From Notospermus geniculatus (lineage: Eukaryota; Nemertea; Pilidiophora; Heteronemertea; Lineidae), in the NCBI GenBank assembly GCA_002633025.1, contig NMRB01000050.1:276698-340697 (forward strand): a stretch of DNA of 64,000 bases. The letters are read 5' to 3'. The position numbers and the translations under genes were made by a program. This document shows, one piece after another, positions 1-10,341 of the stretch. Positions within the stretch are counted from its first letter, which is position 1. Every line of letters starts with the position of its first letter. Under the pieces are notes generated by a model. The model made no database searches and was not told where the DNA came from. It saw only the letters and a list, made by a program, of their open reading frames with translations.

Positions 1-106
1 CGTGATTCAACGAAACTCGTTCCCCCTGCCTGGAACAATGTATTTTGTGTACGCTTGCACTATTTCGAAATATCTGGAGGCGTGGCATCCGACTTTCTCA
101 ACGTCA

Positions 107-280
107 AATGCCGGGAAATCGCATATCAGAGCTTCTAATTTTCAAAATTTTCCTGGGAGAGGTCCCCAGACCCCCCGCCAAATCGGCGCCGATGAGGCGC
201 AAGCCGATGGCGCGCGCGAGTCCTGTGGCCTCTACCTTCAGAACCCACCCCTCGAGAAAATCCTGGATCCGCCCCTGGAA
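107..280. repeat. Fragment of a dispersed GGATCC-type palindromic repeat
   Basis: The segment ends with a 'tcctggatccgcccctgg' terminus, which recurs in inverted or direct form near 1790, 12059, 14627, 21319, 39565 and 45045. The 'gccgggaaatc' stretch at its left is also seen near 43690 and, inverted, near 17410. No coding potential is evident. Confidence 0.5.
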
Positions 281-290
281 ATGTCACAAA

Positions 291-401
291 TTTAAGAAAA
301 ACATTACCCGGTACTGAATTGATTTTTTCAGGGTACTATATCGTACCCACAAATTTCTTTAGGGTACTATATTTGTACCCAAATTACCCTTTGGACCCTG
401 C
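291..401. mobile_element. Right half of a CAGGGTTTCYGCCAG-type MITE
   Basis: The sequence matches the right half of the complete element at 49483-49794 almost base for base, including the repeated 'agggtactatatttgtaccc' block and an 'accctgcc' end. The left half is missing, so this is a truncated copy. Confidence 0.6.
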
Positions 402-550
402 CCACCTATTTTGCCGCTGTGCATGCCATTTCATAACTTTCAAATGGAGACGAATCTGCGCCATCACATGATGGCTCTAGTTGTCAAGTTTATTTTATCC
501 ACACAGCTTCTTTTATCATATCTATCTGCTTTGCCTGTAAAATCCTCGTG

Positions 551-660
551 TTTGGTGGTGCAGTGCTTGAGGGTCAGACTTGAAATCAAGAAGTGACGGG
601 TTCAATTCACGACTGAGTCGCCATTTTGTATTCACAATGGGTCAGAAAGTATAAAGTGAC
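551..660 (+). repeat. tRNA-like SINE head fragment
   Basis: A 'ggtggtgcagtgcttgag' stretch resembles a pol III A box. About 35 bases later 'gacgggttcaattcacgac' resembles a B box. I see no complete cloverleaf and no poly-T terminator, so this is more likely a SINE relic than a tRNA gene. Confidence 0.4.
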
Positions 661-726
661 ATTGTGAATGAGGTACTCCTTGATATCCCAGAATGGTTTC
701 TGGAGAGACTGCGGTAATAATCAATG

Positions 727-988
727 AGGAGCTTCGATAGCCTAGTGATTATTAGTCCCCTTTAAGCAACAGGTCTCAGGTTCGAATCCCGGGCCATATG
801 GGATGAGTCATCCCTGGCTCTTCAGTCCATCACATGGGACAGTAAGCCGTGGTCCCTTGTACCTTTGCAGGGGCAAGTAAAAAACCCCATCCAAGTAACT
901 TGTGATGGCCTCAATTACTTAACAGTACTTACCGGTACCAATAATGCTGTGGCTTTGGCCCTGACCAAAAAGTACAAATACAAATATT
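727..988 (+). mobile_element. tRNA-derived SINE, family B, copy 1
   Basis: The head contains a B-box-like 'caggttcgaatcccgg', followed by a body with 'catgggacagtaagccgtgg' and 'aggggcaagtaaaa' and an A-rich tail. The same body is found at 31199-31470 (+), 24350-24493 (-) and 35602-36060 (-), so it is a dispersed family. Confidence 0.75.
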
Positions 989-1088
989 AACCAATGTGGA
1001 GTGCTTTGAGACAGTATTACAGTGTAAAGCGCTATAAAAAATGTTCATCCCCCTGCCATTCTTTCATATTGAATGATTTTCTCTCCAG

Positions 1089-1207
1089 GAACTTGGACAG
1101 TAGTGCAACCGAGAAGCCGGACATCAGCAATGTACAAAGTGCAATACGAGAGGTGACGCACGAGGTGGATCAGTTCTACGGCATGTTGGGGAGTTTGTTC
1201 AGAAGCG
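1089..1207 (+). CDS. Unrecognised gene, third-last coding exon
   Basis: The acceptor follows a pyrimidine tract ending 'tctccag'. The first base completes a codon from an exon outside the window. The exon encodes 39 residues from [11 protein letters not shown] to GSLFRS plus one extra base, and ends at a GTGAGT donor. Confidence 0.72.
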
Positions 1208-2307
1208 GTGAGTCGTCGCAGAGAAAATTCCATCCTTAGCTGACGTCAATGTTGCCGATATAAATTTCAGTCTGCTTCCAACAATTAAAGGGACCCTATA
1301 GGCAGCTGGCTATTGGGCTGATATCAGTGCATTCACTTCATCACAGGTGGCGCTAGCAACTGACAACCTAGAGATTTTGGCTCAAATGTTGATGTTAATG
1401 TATTTTACTTGCAGTACATGTCAGAGTTAGATTCTCATGCCAACCGATCAGTGTACTGAGCACATCAAGATGCCTATGAGGAGGCTGCCTGTAGGGTCCC
1501 TTTAAAGTTCTGTGATAACACATTGCTATCTTTATCTTTCAGGTTCTAGGCAGACATTCTTTGCCTCCCAAGTGATGCGATACGCTGACCTGTACGCTGC
1601 CACATTCCTGAATCTCCTTCATTACCCATTCAGTTACATGTTCAGAGCACCACCTATGCTTGTAAGTTTTTATGCATACTCACTGGGCAGTCTGAATAAA
1701 GTCTAGTAAATGCTTTTGCTTTCCTTCTGTTGTGTAAATGTACTGAAGGATCCTGTACAAAACTGAAGTAAAGCATTTTATAGACTTCAGCGGCGGATCC
1801 AGGATTTGGGGAAAGAGGGGCACCCTGCGCTAGGAACATAGAAATTTGGAGTGAATTTCATTGATTTGCTCCAAGTTCTAGAATTTTAAGGGCAATTTTA
1901 CAGATTCATTCACCAAAAGGGGAGGCACGTGCCCAGGGTGCCCCCCCCCCCTCTGCATTCATGCCTGGACTTGATTCATAACACCCATTTTCCTGCATGT
2001 GTGGTTTACTCAGTTTTCTGAGAGTTCTGTTATCTGATTACAGATGCCCCATGAATCAACAGTGGAACATGAACTTTCCATAAACTTCAACGACATGTCA
2101 GAAACTGAGAGTCCAATGGCTCCAAGGTCAAGGATATTCAACGAAACCATTGATAAGGGGACCCAGCCGTCACCAGTCCCGAAACGAGCAAAGGTGTCGA
2201 GGACGGAAAGCCTAGTGCCAAATTTGAGGGCTTCCACGCCGAAGAAATTGACCCACCACCACGATGAGGATGATTCAGATGATAGTTCTGATAAATCTGC
2301 CTCGTAA
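1089..2307 (+). CDS. C-terminal part of an unrecognised gene (three exons)
   Basis: Three exons join in frame: 1089-1207, 1543-1661 and 2044-2307. All have good AG acceptors and GTGAGT or GTAAGT donors, and phases 2, 1 and 0 match at each junction. The gene starts left of the window. The 166 visible residues begin with a helix-like, moderately hydrophobic part (motifs [13 protein letters not shown] and [13 protein letters not shown]). The last exon is a polar tail with several SP/TP sites, a basic patch [10 protein letters not shown] that could be a nuclear localisation signal, and an acidic serine-rich end ([14 protein letters not shown]). I do not recognise the family and assign no function. 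A nuclear protein is a guess from the basic patch and acidic tail only. Confidence 0.72.
1285..1505. mobile_element. TTAA-flanked MITE (Kolobok/T2-like), intronic
   Basis: The ends are inverted: 'ttaaagggaccctataggca' at the left and 'gcctgtagggtccctttaa' at the right, 221 bp in all. TTAA at both ends fits a TTAA target-site duplication. The TTAAAGGRR terminus is the one known for T2/Kolobok MITEs. It lies within the intron between the first two visible exons. Confidence 0.7.
1543..1661 (+). CDS. Unrecognised gene, second-last coding exon
   Basis: The acceptor is 'tatctttcag'. Two bases complete a glycine codon with the previous exon, then 39 residues follow ([11 protein letters not shown] to RAPPML), ending in phase 0 at a GTAAGT donor. 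The segment is rich in aromatic and leucine residues but too short to call a membrane helix. Confidence 0.7.
1705..1780. mobile_element. Small MITE, AAATGCTTTTACTT family
   Basis: The short element has inverted ends 'gtaaatgcttttgctt' and 'aagtaaagcatttta'. Related copies are at 6975-7052, inside 38593-39397 and at 57311-57418. This copy begins 44 bases after the donor at 1661. Confidence 0.55.
1790..1969. mobile_element. GGATCC-type palindromic element with C-rich right end
   Basis: It starts 'ggcggatccaggatttgggg' and ends in a C-run beside 'ctctgcattcatgcc'. Internally it shares 'gtgaatttcattgatttgct' with the copy at 39565-39711. It is intronic. Confidence 0.55.
2044..2307 (+). CDS. Unrecognised gene, last coding exon
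   Basis: The acceptor is 'ctgattacag'. The exon is phase 0, has 87 codons and then TAA. It encodes a low-complexity polar tail: a basic KRAKV patch mid-way, HHH, then an Asp/Ser-rich end. The ATG at its first codon is internal, because the upstream exon joins in frame. Confidence 0.72.
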   Translation: MPHESTVEHELSINFNDMSETESPMAPRSRIFNETIDKGTQPSPVPKRAKVSRTESLVPNLRASTPKKLTHHHDEDDSDDSSDKSAS

Positions 2308-2884
2308 ATGTTTAAGAAACTGATCAGGGCATGCTGATAGGGCCTAAAAGTCCTTCAATCATCTACGTTCTCTTGTTGAGACGCCATCATTCGTTCAAGT
2401 TTTGTGATTTATCTAGTTACCAAAAGGTGGCACTTACTGTCACCCGTGATGCAATATTGGTCGTTTTCTTCATGATTGTTCACCGATGCCACGTGATGTG
2501 CCTGGCATCATAATCATATTTCGATCACTAGCATTAAGACTTCATCAATTTATCAATGGTTATAGCTTGATATAGATGCTAGGATTGGGCCTGAATAAAA
2601 ATATAATCTAAATACTACTCTAAATAGGTATCCAAAATATTCTACTCTTAGTTAAAATAGTGCTGTAGGTCTGTCTATGTTCCATATTAAGGGGCCATTT
2701 ATTTTAAAGTTCGGTGTATGGTGGGCAGGAGAATGTGAAATGGGCTGAACTATAGAGTAAGACTGGTCAGAGGAAAATATTTGTCCTGTACATCGATTGC
2801 TTTCTGCTTGTGTCGCTACAGTTTGTGAGAAGATTGGTTATAGTGATGTTATAGTATAACTTGAATGAGGAGGTGGTGTAGTGG
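2308..2884 (+). other. Proximal 3' UTR of the unrecognised gene
   Basis: This is non-coding sequence after the stop. An AATAAA lies at 2594-2599, which could end a short transcript. A stronger candidate is at 7232. I see nothing else in it. Confidence 0.45.
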
Positions 2885-3173
2885 GGAGCCACGTTGGTGT
2901 GGTGGTTCGGGTCTCCGACTAGCGGTCAGAGGGTCCCGGGTTCAAATCCCACTGGGCGTGAGACTTTGGGCAGGTCTCTTTGCCTCACTGGCCTCTCTCC
3001 ACCCAGGTCTATAAATGGGTACTGGTCAGAAAAGCTCAGATTGTAGCACTGAATGAACAGCTCATCGGAGTTCTACTGAAAGGTTTCAGGATAGACTGGG
3101 GTTAAAGTGTAAAGTCGGATGACACCTCTACCGTTGTTGATATTAGACTGTAAGCCCAAACATTAACTTTTAG
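2885..3173 (+). mobile_element. tRNA-derived SINE, family A, copy 1
   Basis: The head has an A-box-like 'tggtgtggtggttcgggtc' and a B-box-like 'cgggttcaaatcccac'. The body contains 'cctcactggcctctctccac' and a tail with 'gttgttgatattagactg'. Three reverse-strand copies are at 23642, 36954 and 48220. Confidence 0.8.
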
Positions 3174-3597
3174 GTTGGCCAAAGTTCGTGTTCAATGATC
3201 AGGTTGAATAGATGCAATACAGGGGCCTTTTTAGCATTCCATTATTCCTGCCTTCTCTTGAATTATAGCCGATAGCTTTTAAAGTAAACAAGCTTTGTAT
3301 TGTGTAACCAGCTTATTGTCATTTTAAACCTTACTGTAGAACAAAGCCAGTGAATTTTCGTTGTTATACTATTTAATGTCTTGATTTGCCGTTTAAATCT
3401 TTGTTGCGTTAAATTCTCTCCTCAGGCAAAGTGTGATTTTACAGACTTTGCATTTAATTATTTTTACAAATGACTGCAGTCAAGTTTTGTGTGCTTGTGT
3501 TTATGTTGTGGTTGAGTCCGTCTCGTTAGAACACACATTGTTGCTTGTCCTGCAAACTTATTGTAATGTTCTCCACACAGATTGGTTTGGTTCAAGT

Positions 3598-4006
3598 CAA
3601 TCTCGTACGCAGAGATTTGTTATGCTCGGCCGAGGTTGTAGGTCGCTCCACTAATCTCTGGAGATGGCTGGCCATTTCACACCTTAAGTGTGATTTGTGA
3701 CATCATGCAATTTTAGACCGCAGATGCATTCAAATAATTGCAGTGTAAAATATTACACACAAAAATGTCCTTAGAAAGTTGGGGGATCTTTTAAGGAAAA
3801 AGCAAAGCACTACTTGGGGCTCTACATAAACTTGAGGTGAAGCGGTCAAAAAGGTGAAGCGGTCAAAAATTACGGTAGTATATATTCATGCACAGTGTGT
3901 AACACGTGTCTTGAAAACCCCGAAGTAGTCCGTAGCCGTCTCCAGAGATTAGTGGAGCGACCTACAACCTCGACCTGAGTGTAACGAATCTCTGGGTACG
4001 AGATTG
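3598..4006. mobile_element. 409-bp element with about 70-bp terminal inverted repeats
   Basis: The outer ends are 'caatctcgtac' and 'gtacgagattg'. The arms continue inward, with 'gtcgctccactaatctctgg' at the left matching 'agagattagtggagcgacct' at the right. The interior has no reading frame, so it is a non-autonomous DNA element. Confidence 0.7.
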
Positions 4007-4210
4007 TGATTTAAGTTTGTGTGTTTGTGCGTGATGTTAAGAGTTTACGTATTTGTTGATGATGCACAGTTGCAGGTTGTAGGTCATGTATCCACGATAC
4101 TAGTTTTAAATTAGTATGTACCAGTTAAGCTAGTACTAGTTAATCACAGTAGGCTAGTCGCAATATGTCTTATTATAAATCTTTGTCAGCCATTAGGCCA
4201 AAAAAAACAC

Positions 4211-4680
4211 CCTTTGGTTCAGGTAACCCGACCGACCCTATTTTTTGCCCCAAAAAATGCCTACTCAAAAATTTTTATTGCCAAATTTTCGTCTCCCTCA
4301 AATTTATGCCCCTTTCATTGTCAAAAGAACCGCCAAAAACACAACCACAGCGCCACAACGGCGCCTTGTATGACTAGTAAAGCACGCTGAGCAAAAGTTT
4401 TTGCATAGTAAATGGTCAAGTTTTTAACAGCTACCACCAAAAAACTGTACAGTAAAGCATGAGAAGGAGAGGTTTTGTGACTCTTGCTGCAAAGGAGATA
4501 CAAGTTCATGAAATTTACTGGAAACTGAACTAGACACAATGAGAGTATGGCATTGAGTGAGCTGGTGTCCACTGTGACAGGTTTACCACACAACTTCTCA
4601 CAGTAAAAAAAAATATTAAAAAAAAAAAATCCCTACCGACCTACCCACCTCCAGAGGGAGTCCGTTACCTGAACCAAAGG
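4211..4680. mobile_element. 470-bp MITE with TIR CCTTTGGTTCAGGTAAC
   Basis: The two ends are exact reverse complements over 17 bases, flanked by A- and T-runs. Sub-terminal 'accgaccctatttttt' and 'aaatccctaccgacct' extend the symmetry. The interior is non-coding. Confidence 0.65.
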
Positions 4681-5315
4681 TTTTTTTTTTTGCCCTTATA
4701 CATGTACATGTACATGTTTTATCAGGCCTACAGGTTGGACAGATTTGAAAAACTGTAACCTTGCATGGTTGTGAATGATAAATACTGTGTTTTTTAAATT
4801 GTGAACCAGTTTCTGAATGATAAATAGTTATAATAGTAAACCAGGTGTCTTAACTCCTTCAACCCTTGGCAATTTTTCGCCACGACTCTCAGATCGTAGG
4901 CGATTTTGTGAAAAAAAGCAATATTTCAGGATTTTAAAAAAAAACTTACCCAATCCTATATTGTAGAAAATTGGGTTTAGGGGTGGACGGATATACTCGT
5001 TCATAGGATTTGAGAATGATTTTGGGGAACGGATATATCCGTCCGTAGGGCTGAAAGAGTTAATACCACTCCTGGGTATATTTCTGTTGTCTGTGCTTCT
5101 CTTCGCTTTAGTTGACATCAAAGTATGTCAGTGATAGTTGTCATAGTTATTTATATCGTCATTTATATACTTGTTTACATTACTATGCAATACATGTGTC
5201 TGTGTTTGGAAATGTCAGTCTCATTCGTCCATTACCTCTCCACGTTGGGAATGAAACTGATAATTGTGGACTCATGGCTTTATTTAATTGCAGGGCAATT
5301 CGTACACTGGGATCA

Positions 5316-5940
5316 AAACTGCAATGATTTCCTCATCAGAATTAGGTACCGTGTATCTGCGAGAAGTCATTGCAGTCTGATCCCAGGACATTTGCAATCA
5401 TACGTGCTGTTTCATCTGTCCCCTAGTTTGAGCTGACAGTATCTTCAGTTAAAGTTTTCTAAAAACCTTGGAAATTAACTGGAAAAAATTTGAAGGAAAA
5501 TTCTTTATTTTGCTTGATAAGAACAAACTTTCTTCAAATATGTTTGAATCCTTTCAATGTGAGGAAAATTTGACAGAAGATAATGTCTGCTGGACCGTGG
5601 AGGTGAGACGGGAACTCTTTTTTTCGATGGAGGAGTCCTGTCCTGCAATGATTTCCTCCGCAGAATTAGGTATCTGCCAGAAGTCATTGCAGTCTGACCC
5701 CAGGACATTTACAATCATACGTGCTGACTTCAATTGAAGTTTTCCAAATGCCTTGTAAATAAACTGGAAAAATTTGAAGAAAAATTCTTTATTTGCTTGA
5801 TAAGAACAAGCTTCCTTCAAATATTTTTCAATCCTTTGGGTGTGAGGAAAACCCAAGACAGAAGATGATGTCTGCTTGACCATGGGGTACATGAGTTAAA
5901 TGGCAGACGGGAACTCTTTGATGGAGGAATCCCACCAACA
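5316..5940. repeat. Degenerate direct duplication, period about 324 bp
   Basis: 'gcaatgatttcctc' with downstream 'agaagtcattgcagtctga' and 'caggacattt' occurs near 5321 and again near 5645. The following 'aaactggaaaaatttgaag' part is also doubled (near 5478 and 5762). It may be part of a longer array that has decayed. Confidence 0.55.
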
Positions 5941-6401
5941 GATTGCTGAATATTTCCTGGAAATTCCCAGTAGACTTCAGGTGTCCCATGCGTTTATGAA
6001 TTTTGTGTATGTTCTGGAAAGCTTAAGATTCTACCGACTGTGGCTTTGAGAACAGGCTATTTGTGCCAGCTTTACATTAGTGAGCAATTGAAATTTCATA
6101 TGACCAGCATTTTATCAACAGTAATCCTCAGAGATTTTTTGGTGTGGTCAGTTAATAGTGAATATCTGTCTTAGTTGGTAATCAGTGAGGGATTCCTTGG
6201 GATGAGTGCAAATCTTGTAAATATTAGTTGTGAGAGGGGAAAGATGAGTAAAAGGTACAAGGTTAGTAGAGTGTGTACCTAAGGTAAACCGTCAAGCTTG
6301 ACCCTAACCTGATGAAAGACAAGCCCCATTTCCACTCTTTCGGTTTCCGGCAAGCGGTGCATTTTTCACAGGCATTGGGGTAATTAACACGCCATGTTTT
6401 G

Positions 6402-6658
6402 TTAAAGCCTCACTGTATTGAATTCAGAAAGTGCTTACATCCTCCGACGTTAGTGTAGTGTAAAATGTACTACACTCTATCTGAATGCATTAGAGCTCTG
6501 GCTGGAGTTTTTTCGTTGTGTGCTGAAAACTAGGTCTTGATTCTTTGAAGTACGTATCAGGCAAGCATTTTGGGGACCTTCACGAGGCTATGAGACCTCA
6601 AACTGCACAGTCCTAACACTTTGAAAATGTCGTAAAATACAGTACTGTGAGGCTTTAA
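6402..6658. mobile_element. TTAA-flanked MITE, AGCCYCACTGTATTG family, copy 1
   Basis: It starts TTAA then 'agcctcactgtattga' and ends 'acagtactgtgaggct' then TTAA. The interior is shared with 14815-15093 and 38151-38429, for example 'tgtgctgaaaactagg' and 'cattttggggaccttcacga'. Confidence 0.75.
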
Positions 6659-6753
6659 ACCATTGAATTATGATTACCCCGGTATTGAAAACCATGTGAA
6701 AACCGCACCGCTCACCAGAAACTACGGCAGAATTCGCTGTGGGAATGGATAAG

Positions 6754-6896
6754 GCAGTGTTTCCACCAGAAATTTTTTTGAGGGGGGGATAGAGAGAAAA
6801 TTCGACAGAATTCTTGGTCAAAAACACAAATTTTGACTTTTTAAGGGGGATATCACTCCCTGTCCCTCCCTCTGGCACAAACACTGTACATGCTGT
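6754..6896. mobile_element. MITE with CAGTGTTTCCACCAGA ends
   Basis: The left end is 'cagtgtttccaccaga' and the right end 'tctggcacaaacactg'. The same TIR logic applies to 24953-25096 and 49483-49794. Confidence 0.6.
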
Positions 6897-6974
6897 AAGG
6901 GAATGGATCATCTTGCGAATATTTCGTGTCGTATAAAGTACAGTATGCTACAATGGGAAACATGAATAAAAGCA

Positions 6975-7052
6975 AGTAAATGCTTTTACTTCATGACTGC
7001 TGTACAAATACGTTAGAAGACCTTGTACAAAACTGCAGTAGAAGCATTTGCA
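6975..7052. mobile_element. Small MITE, AAATGCTTTTACTT family
   Basis: The left end is 'gtaaatgcttttacttc' and the right end 'gtagaagcatttgc', with 'cttgtacaaaactg' inside, as in the copy at 1705-1780. Confidence 0.6.
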
Positions 7053-7231
7053 AGATTTTATGCAAACAATCCATGTCGGTATTTGCGTTTCATATTTCAT
7101 TACTCCATTTAAACTGAATAAAGGCCATCATTCTTTTAAGTCAAACGTATGATAAACTACATTACTATGCTTGTTAATGTTGTACATATCGAATGATTTT
7201 ATTTGATATTTTATGCTATTGAAAACAAAGA

Positions 7232-7237
7232 AATAAA
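7232..7237 (+). promoter_or_regulatory. Candidate poly(A) signal of the upstream gene
   Basis: AATAAA is followed about 25 bases later by a GT-rich stretch ('gattgtgttctgtgtt'), a typical cleavage context. If used, the 3' UTR would be about 4.9 kb and include a SINE and several MITEs. The alternative is AATAAA at 2594. Confidence 0.4.
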
Positions 7238-7420
7238 AATGGTGATATTAAACTGATGGATTGTGTTCTGTGTTAATTAGTCATTAACATAAGTCAATAG
7301 TCATTACAGTAATATTAGTTAATTAACATGCCATTTGGATGATTTTGATGCTGCCTGTATGAATATTCATTACATGGTGGTTATCTCCAGTGGCCACAGG
7401 ATTGTGTACTGTTCACCTCG

Positions 7421-7598
7421 AATAGGAGCTCTCAGTCAGTTGACCAATAGGTGTCACTATGGCCCAATTCAATAAGCGGACACATTCATGCTTGATTGAG
7501 CCCAATCGAGAGGTTTTCTCCCGGGGTTTTCTTTTGTATTTGTCTGTTAGAACTTTGCTGCCATCTTTTGGCGATGAGCGTAGCTGACAGTTCCTATT
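7421..7598. mobile_element. MITE with AATAGGAGCTGTCAG-type ends, copy 1
   Basis: The left end is 'aataggagctctcagtcag' and the right end 'ctgacagttcctatt'. The second copy at 16521-16692 shares 'gaccaataggtgtcacta' and 'tgctgcc.tcttttggc'. Confidence 0.7.
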
Positions 7599-7984
7599 GC
7601 AGCCGTAATCAAAATGAGCAGTGTGATTTTAACGGACCCCTTTCACCGGGCCCTTTCAGCCCTGTTTCAATTGTCTCATTCTTGTTCGTGTCTTGAAATA
7701 GGTCTTTGGAGACAGAATATGAGGTTTACAGTACACAATAATATTCATTTTACTGCATGAATTTATGCTTTAGTACTTCCTTCTAAAGCAAGCCATTGTG
7801 CTGTGTAGTGAGACTGTGACTAAACCTGGAACCCAGATTGAAAGTAGTTCCTGTACAATGTAGACCTGGAGCAATGTTTTATAAGTGGTATGAATGAAGG
7901 CTAATATTGAGCGGCTACATTGTATACTGTTAGTTCATGGGTCGTGTACTAGTACATAGACCAAGCCCGGGCCTTTAGGGAATA

Positions 7985-8230
7985 TAGCCTAGTGTCCACT
8001 TTAATAGGGAGGTAAAACCTCCCTATTCCAACTGGAGTGTAGCCTACTACAGGTGCTCCTCAATTAAGTGGTGTCCTGATGGCAATTTTGATAGGGAGGT
8101 TTTAATAAGATTTACCTCCCTGTTCTAACAAATATTTGGTCATTCGTTGTCAGTTTTTGGGTCTACTACAGGTGTCCCTCAATTAAGTGGTGTCCTGATT
8201 GCAGAGGTTGAAATGATCACCACCAATGCA
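7985..8230. repeat. Duplicated fragments of a GGGAGGTT element
   Basis: 'ctcaattaagtggtgtcctgat' type sequence occurs twice about 120 bases apart, each near 'tagggaggt'. The same words form the ends of the element at 8923-9118. Confidence 0.5.
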
Positions 8231-8922
8231 GTGTTCCTTTTGTGTCCCACACCACTGCGGAGGTGACCACAGTGAGCAAATCTTTATGAGGCCTATGATA
8301 TTAGGCCTATATAATTGATCTCATTTGAGAGTTCCAATTCTTTCAGTCTATGTCAGAAGCTCCTGGATATGAGGTTCCTGATAATAATATGCAAATCATG
8401 ACATTACTGTGACCTACAGATCTATATTTAGCACTTCTATTTTTAGCTCTGAGGAAGTATATATTGAATGAACAAGCATGGCTGCCAGTCAGGTAGGACG
8501 TTGTGTTGTGTGGATCGTCTCCTTATTTCTATCAATTACATGTATTTGTTATTAATTTTATGTTTTATTCATTGGACCAGTTTTTACCAGTAACATCAGC
8601 AGGACAGTAGCAATGGGGGACTACCTTAAGTGTTACCAGTAATTTACTATCTGGCTATAGACCCCTTTTAGGCCTCTGCTCAGGCTCGGCAGTCATCTCA
8701 TGCCATAAGGACTGTTTTGTTAACTGTTTTGTTAAGGATTGTTTTGTTAAATGAATGTGTTTAGACATTTGGTCAAAGGCAAATTGCCTTACGATGGATA
8801 ACAACTCCCTGAACTTAATGATCGCACTTGGTTCACGGTACAAAGAGCCACCACGAAGCAAGTTCCCGTATTACAAAACAAAAGGTAAAAAGCGTGCAGT
8901 GGTTCTGTGGAAGCTTAACCAC

Positions 8923-9118
8923 TGTAGAGTGGAACCTCCCTTAGTGGACACCTCTGCCAGGAGGACACCACTCTAAGGACAACGATGTTCAGACCGAAAG
9001 CGATGATTTCTAAGCGATGATTTCTATTCATTTATCTCAAAGAGAACACCTCTCAATTAAGGACACCGTCTTTCAGTGAGTTGCAAGGGTGTCTTGATTA
9101 GGGAGGTTCTGTTGTACA
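8923..9118. mobile_element. 196-bp MITE with TGTAGAGTGGAACCTCCCT ends
   Basis: The left end 'tgtagagtggaacctccct' is matched at the right by 'agggaggttctgttgtaca'. The interior contains paired 'gtggacacc' and 'ggtgtcttgatt'. Confidence 0.65.
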
Positions 9119-9281
9119 TTAGTGGATGATGAAAAGTGTAGGCTGAAGCTGTAGATGTTATGCATAGGCACCATATACTGGCCAATCCCATGTTGTACCT
9201 AGAGAATATAGTCTGTGTAAACTGTAGGAATATCATTTAGGACCCAAACAGGATAGTCTCTCCAAACACAGGTAGTTATCC

Positions 9282-10335
9282 TTAAAGGACCATGGTATTG
9301 CCACTTTTTCTCGACAGCCGGCGCCACTGCTCCACTCGCCAACCCAGGGACTAACTATGTTGTCGGTGAATTGACCCAATTTACTACGGACATTTTGTAG
9401 TGCATTTTTAGCTCACCTCTGTGAGGTGAGCTTCTCTCATGGTGTGTCGTCCGTCGTCGTCGTCCGTCGTCGTCGTCGTTAACAGGGGTGGCACGTTTCT
9501 AAACCGCTTGGGTTAGAAACTTGAAATTTGGTGTACAGGTAGCCTATGGTAAAAACTATCTCTGGGCCGAAACTTAGCGCTGCCAGTTTTACACTCTGGC
9601 CTGTAGGGGGCGCTTTGTGAAAACATTCTTTTGGCCATATCTCCTGAACGCTGCTAGCTAGAACCACGAAACTTTTATGGTGGGTTCTTCTGATGAGGCT
9701 TCATCACATAAATCCCGGGTTTTTGATTTGACCTACTTTTCAAGGTCACGGAGGTCAAAGTTCAAAATTCCAGTTTTTGTTGGCACGTTTCTAAACCGCT
9801 AGGCTTAGAAGCTTAAAACTTGGTGTGCAGGTAGCCTATGGTAAAAACTATCTCTGGACCGAAACTTAGCGCTGCCAGTTTTACACTCTGGCCTGTAGGG
9901 GGCACTTTGTGAAAACCTTCTTTTGCCCGTATCTCGTGAATGCTGCTGGCTAGAACCATGCAAGTTTTATGGTGGGTTCCGCTGATGAGACTACATCACG
10001 TAAACCCTGGGTTTTTTATTTGGCCAACTTTTCAAGGTCACAGAGGTCAAAGTTCAAAATCCAATGTTTGGTGGCACATTTCGTGGCTATTTGACATAGA
10101 GGGTTTTGATTTGGCATGAACATATATCTAGGCACCGTCTACAAGTGCACCAAATTTTGACCCAATCGGACTTCAAATATGGCCGCTAAGGAGCCATCTT
10201 CACCATAGACTTATCACAGAGGTGAGCACAATGGCCCTGGCCATTTCATTGTAGTTCGTTTTGCTACCGCTAGGTGGCTCCCTCTACGTCGGCAGTGAAA
10301 AAACGCATTTGAGATCCAATACCATGCTACTTTAA
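9282..10335. mobile_element. TTAA-flanked MITE split by a later insertion
   Basis: The left part (9282 to about 9408) starts 'ttaaaggaccatggtattg'. The right part (about 10248 to 10335) ends 'caataccatgctactttaa'. The two parts together match the uninterrupted reverse-strand copy at 16256-16458: 'gggactaactatgttgtc' lies before the break and 'gctaggtggctccctctacg' after it. Confidence 0.7.
9409..10247. mobile_element. 839-bp AGCTCACCTNTGTGAG element inserted in a MITE
   Basis: It begins 'tagctcacctctgtgagg' and runs into a (GTC)n stretch. It ends 'cacagaggtgagcacaatgg'. Inside, a unit of about 297 bp is repeated: 'gcacgtttctaaaccgct' at 9484 and 9782, and 'ctatggtaaaaactatctct' in both. No protein is encoded. 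Related ends occur at 33705-33995 and about 32255-32600. Confidence 0.65.
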
Positions 10336-10341
10336 GGTTTC

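Noticed and set aside
2910-2970. Candidate tRNA gene
   Set aside because: A- and B-box-like words are present, but they belong to a dispersed SINE with a long non-tRNA body. The acceptor stem does not close.
4201-4700. Poly-A and poly-T runs suggesting a processed pseudogene
   Set aside because: The runs are symmetric parts of an inverted-repeat element, and no gene-like sequence lies between them.
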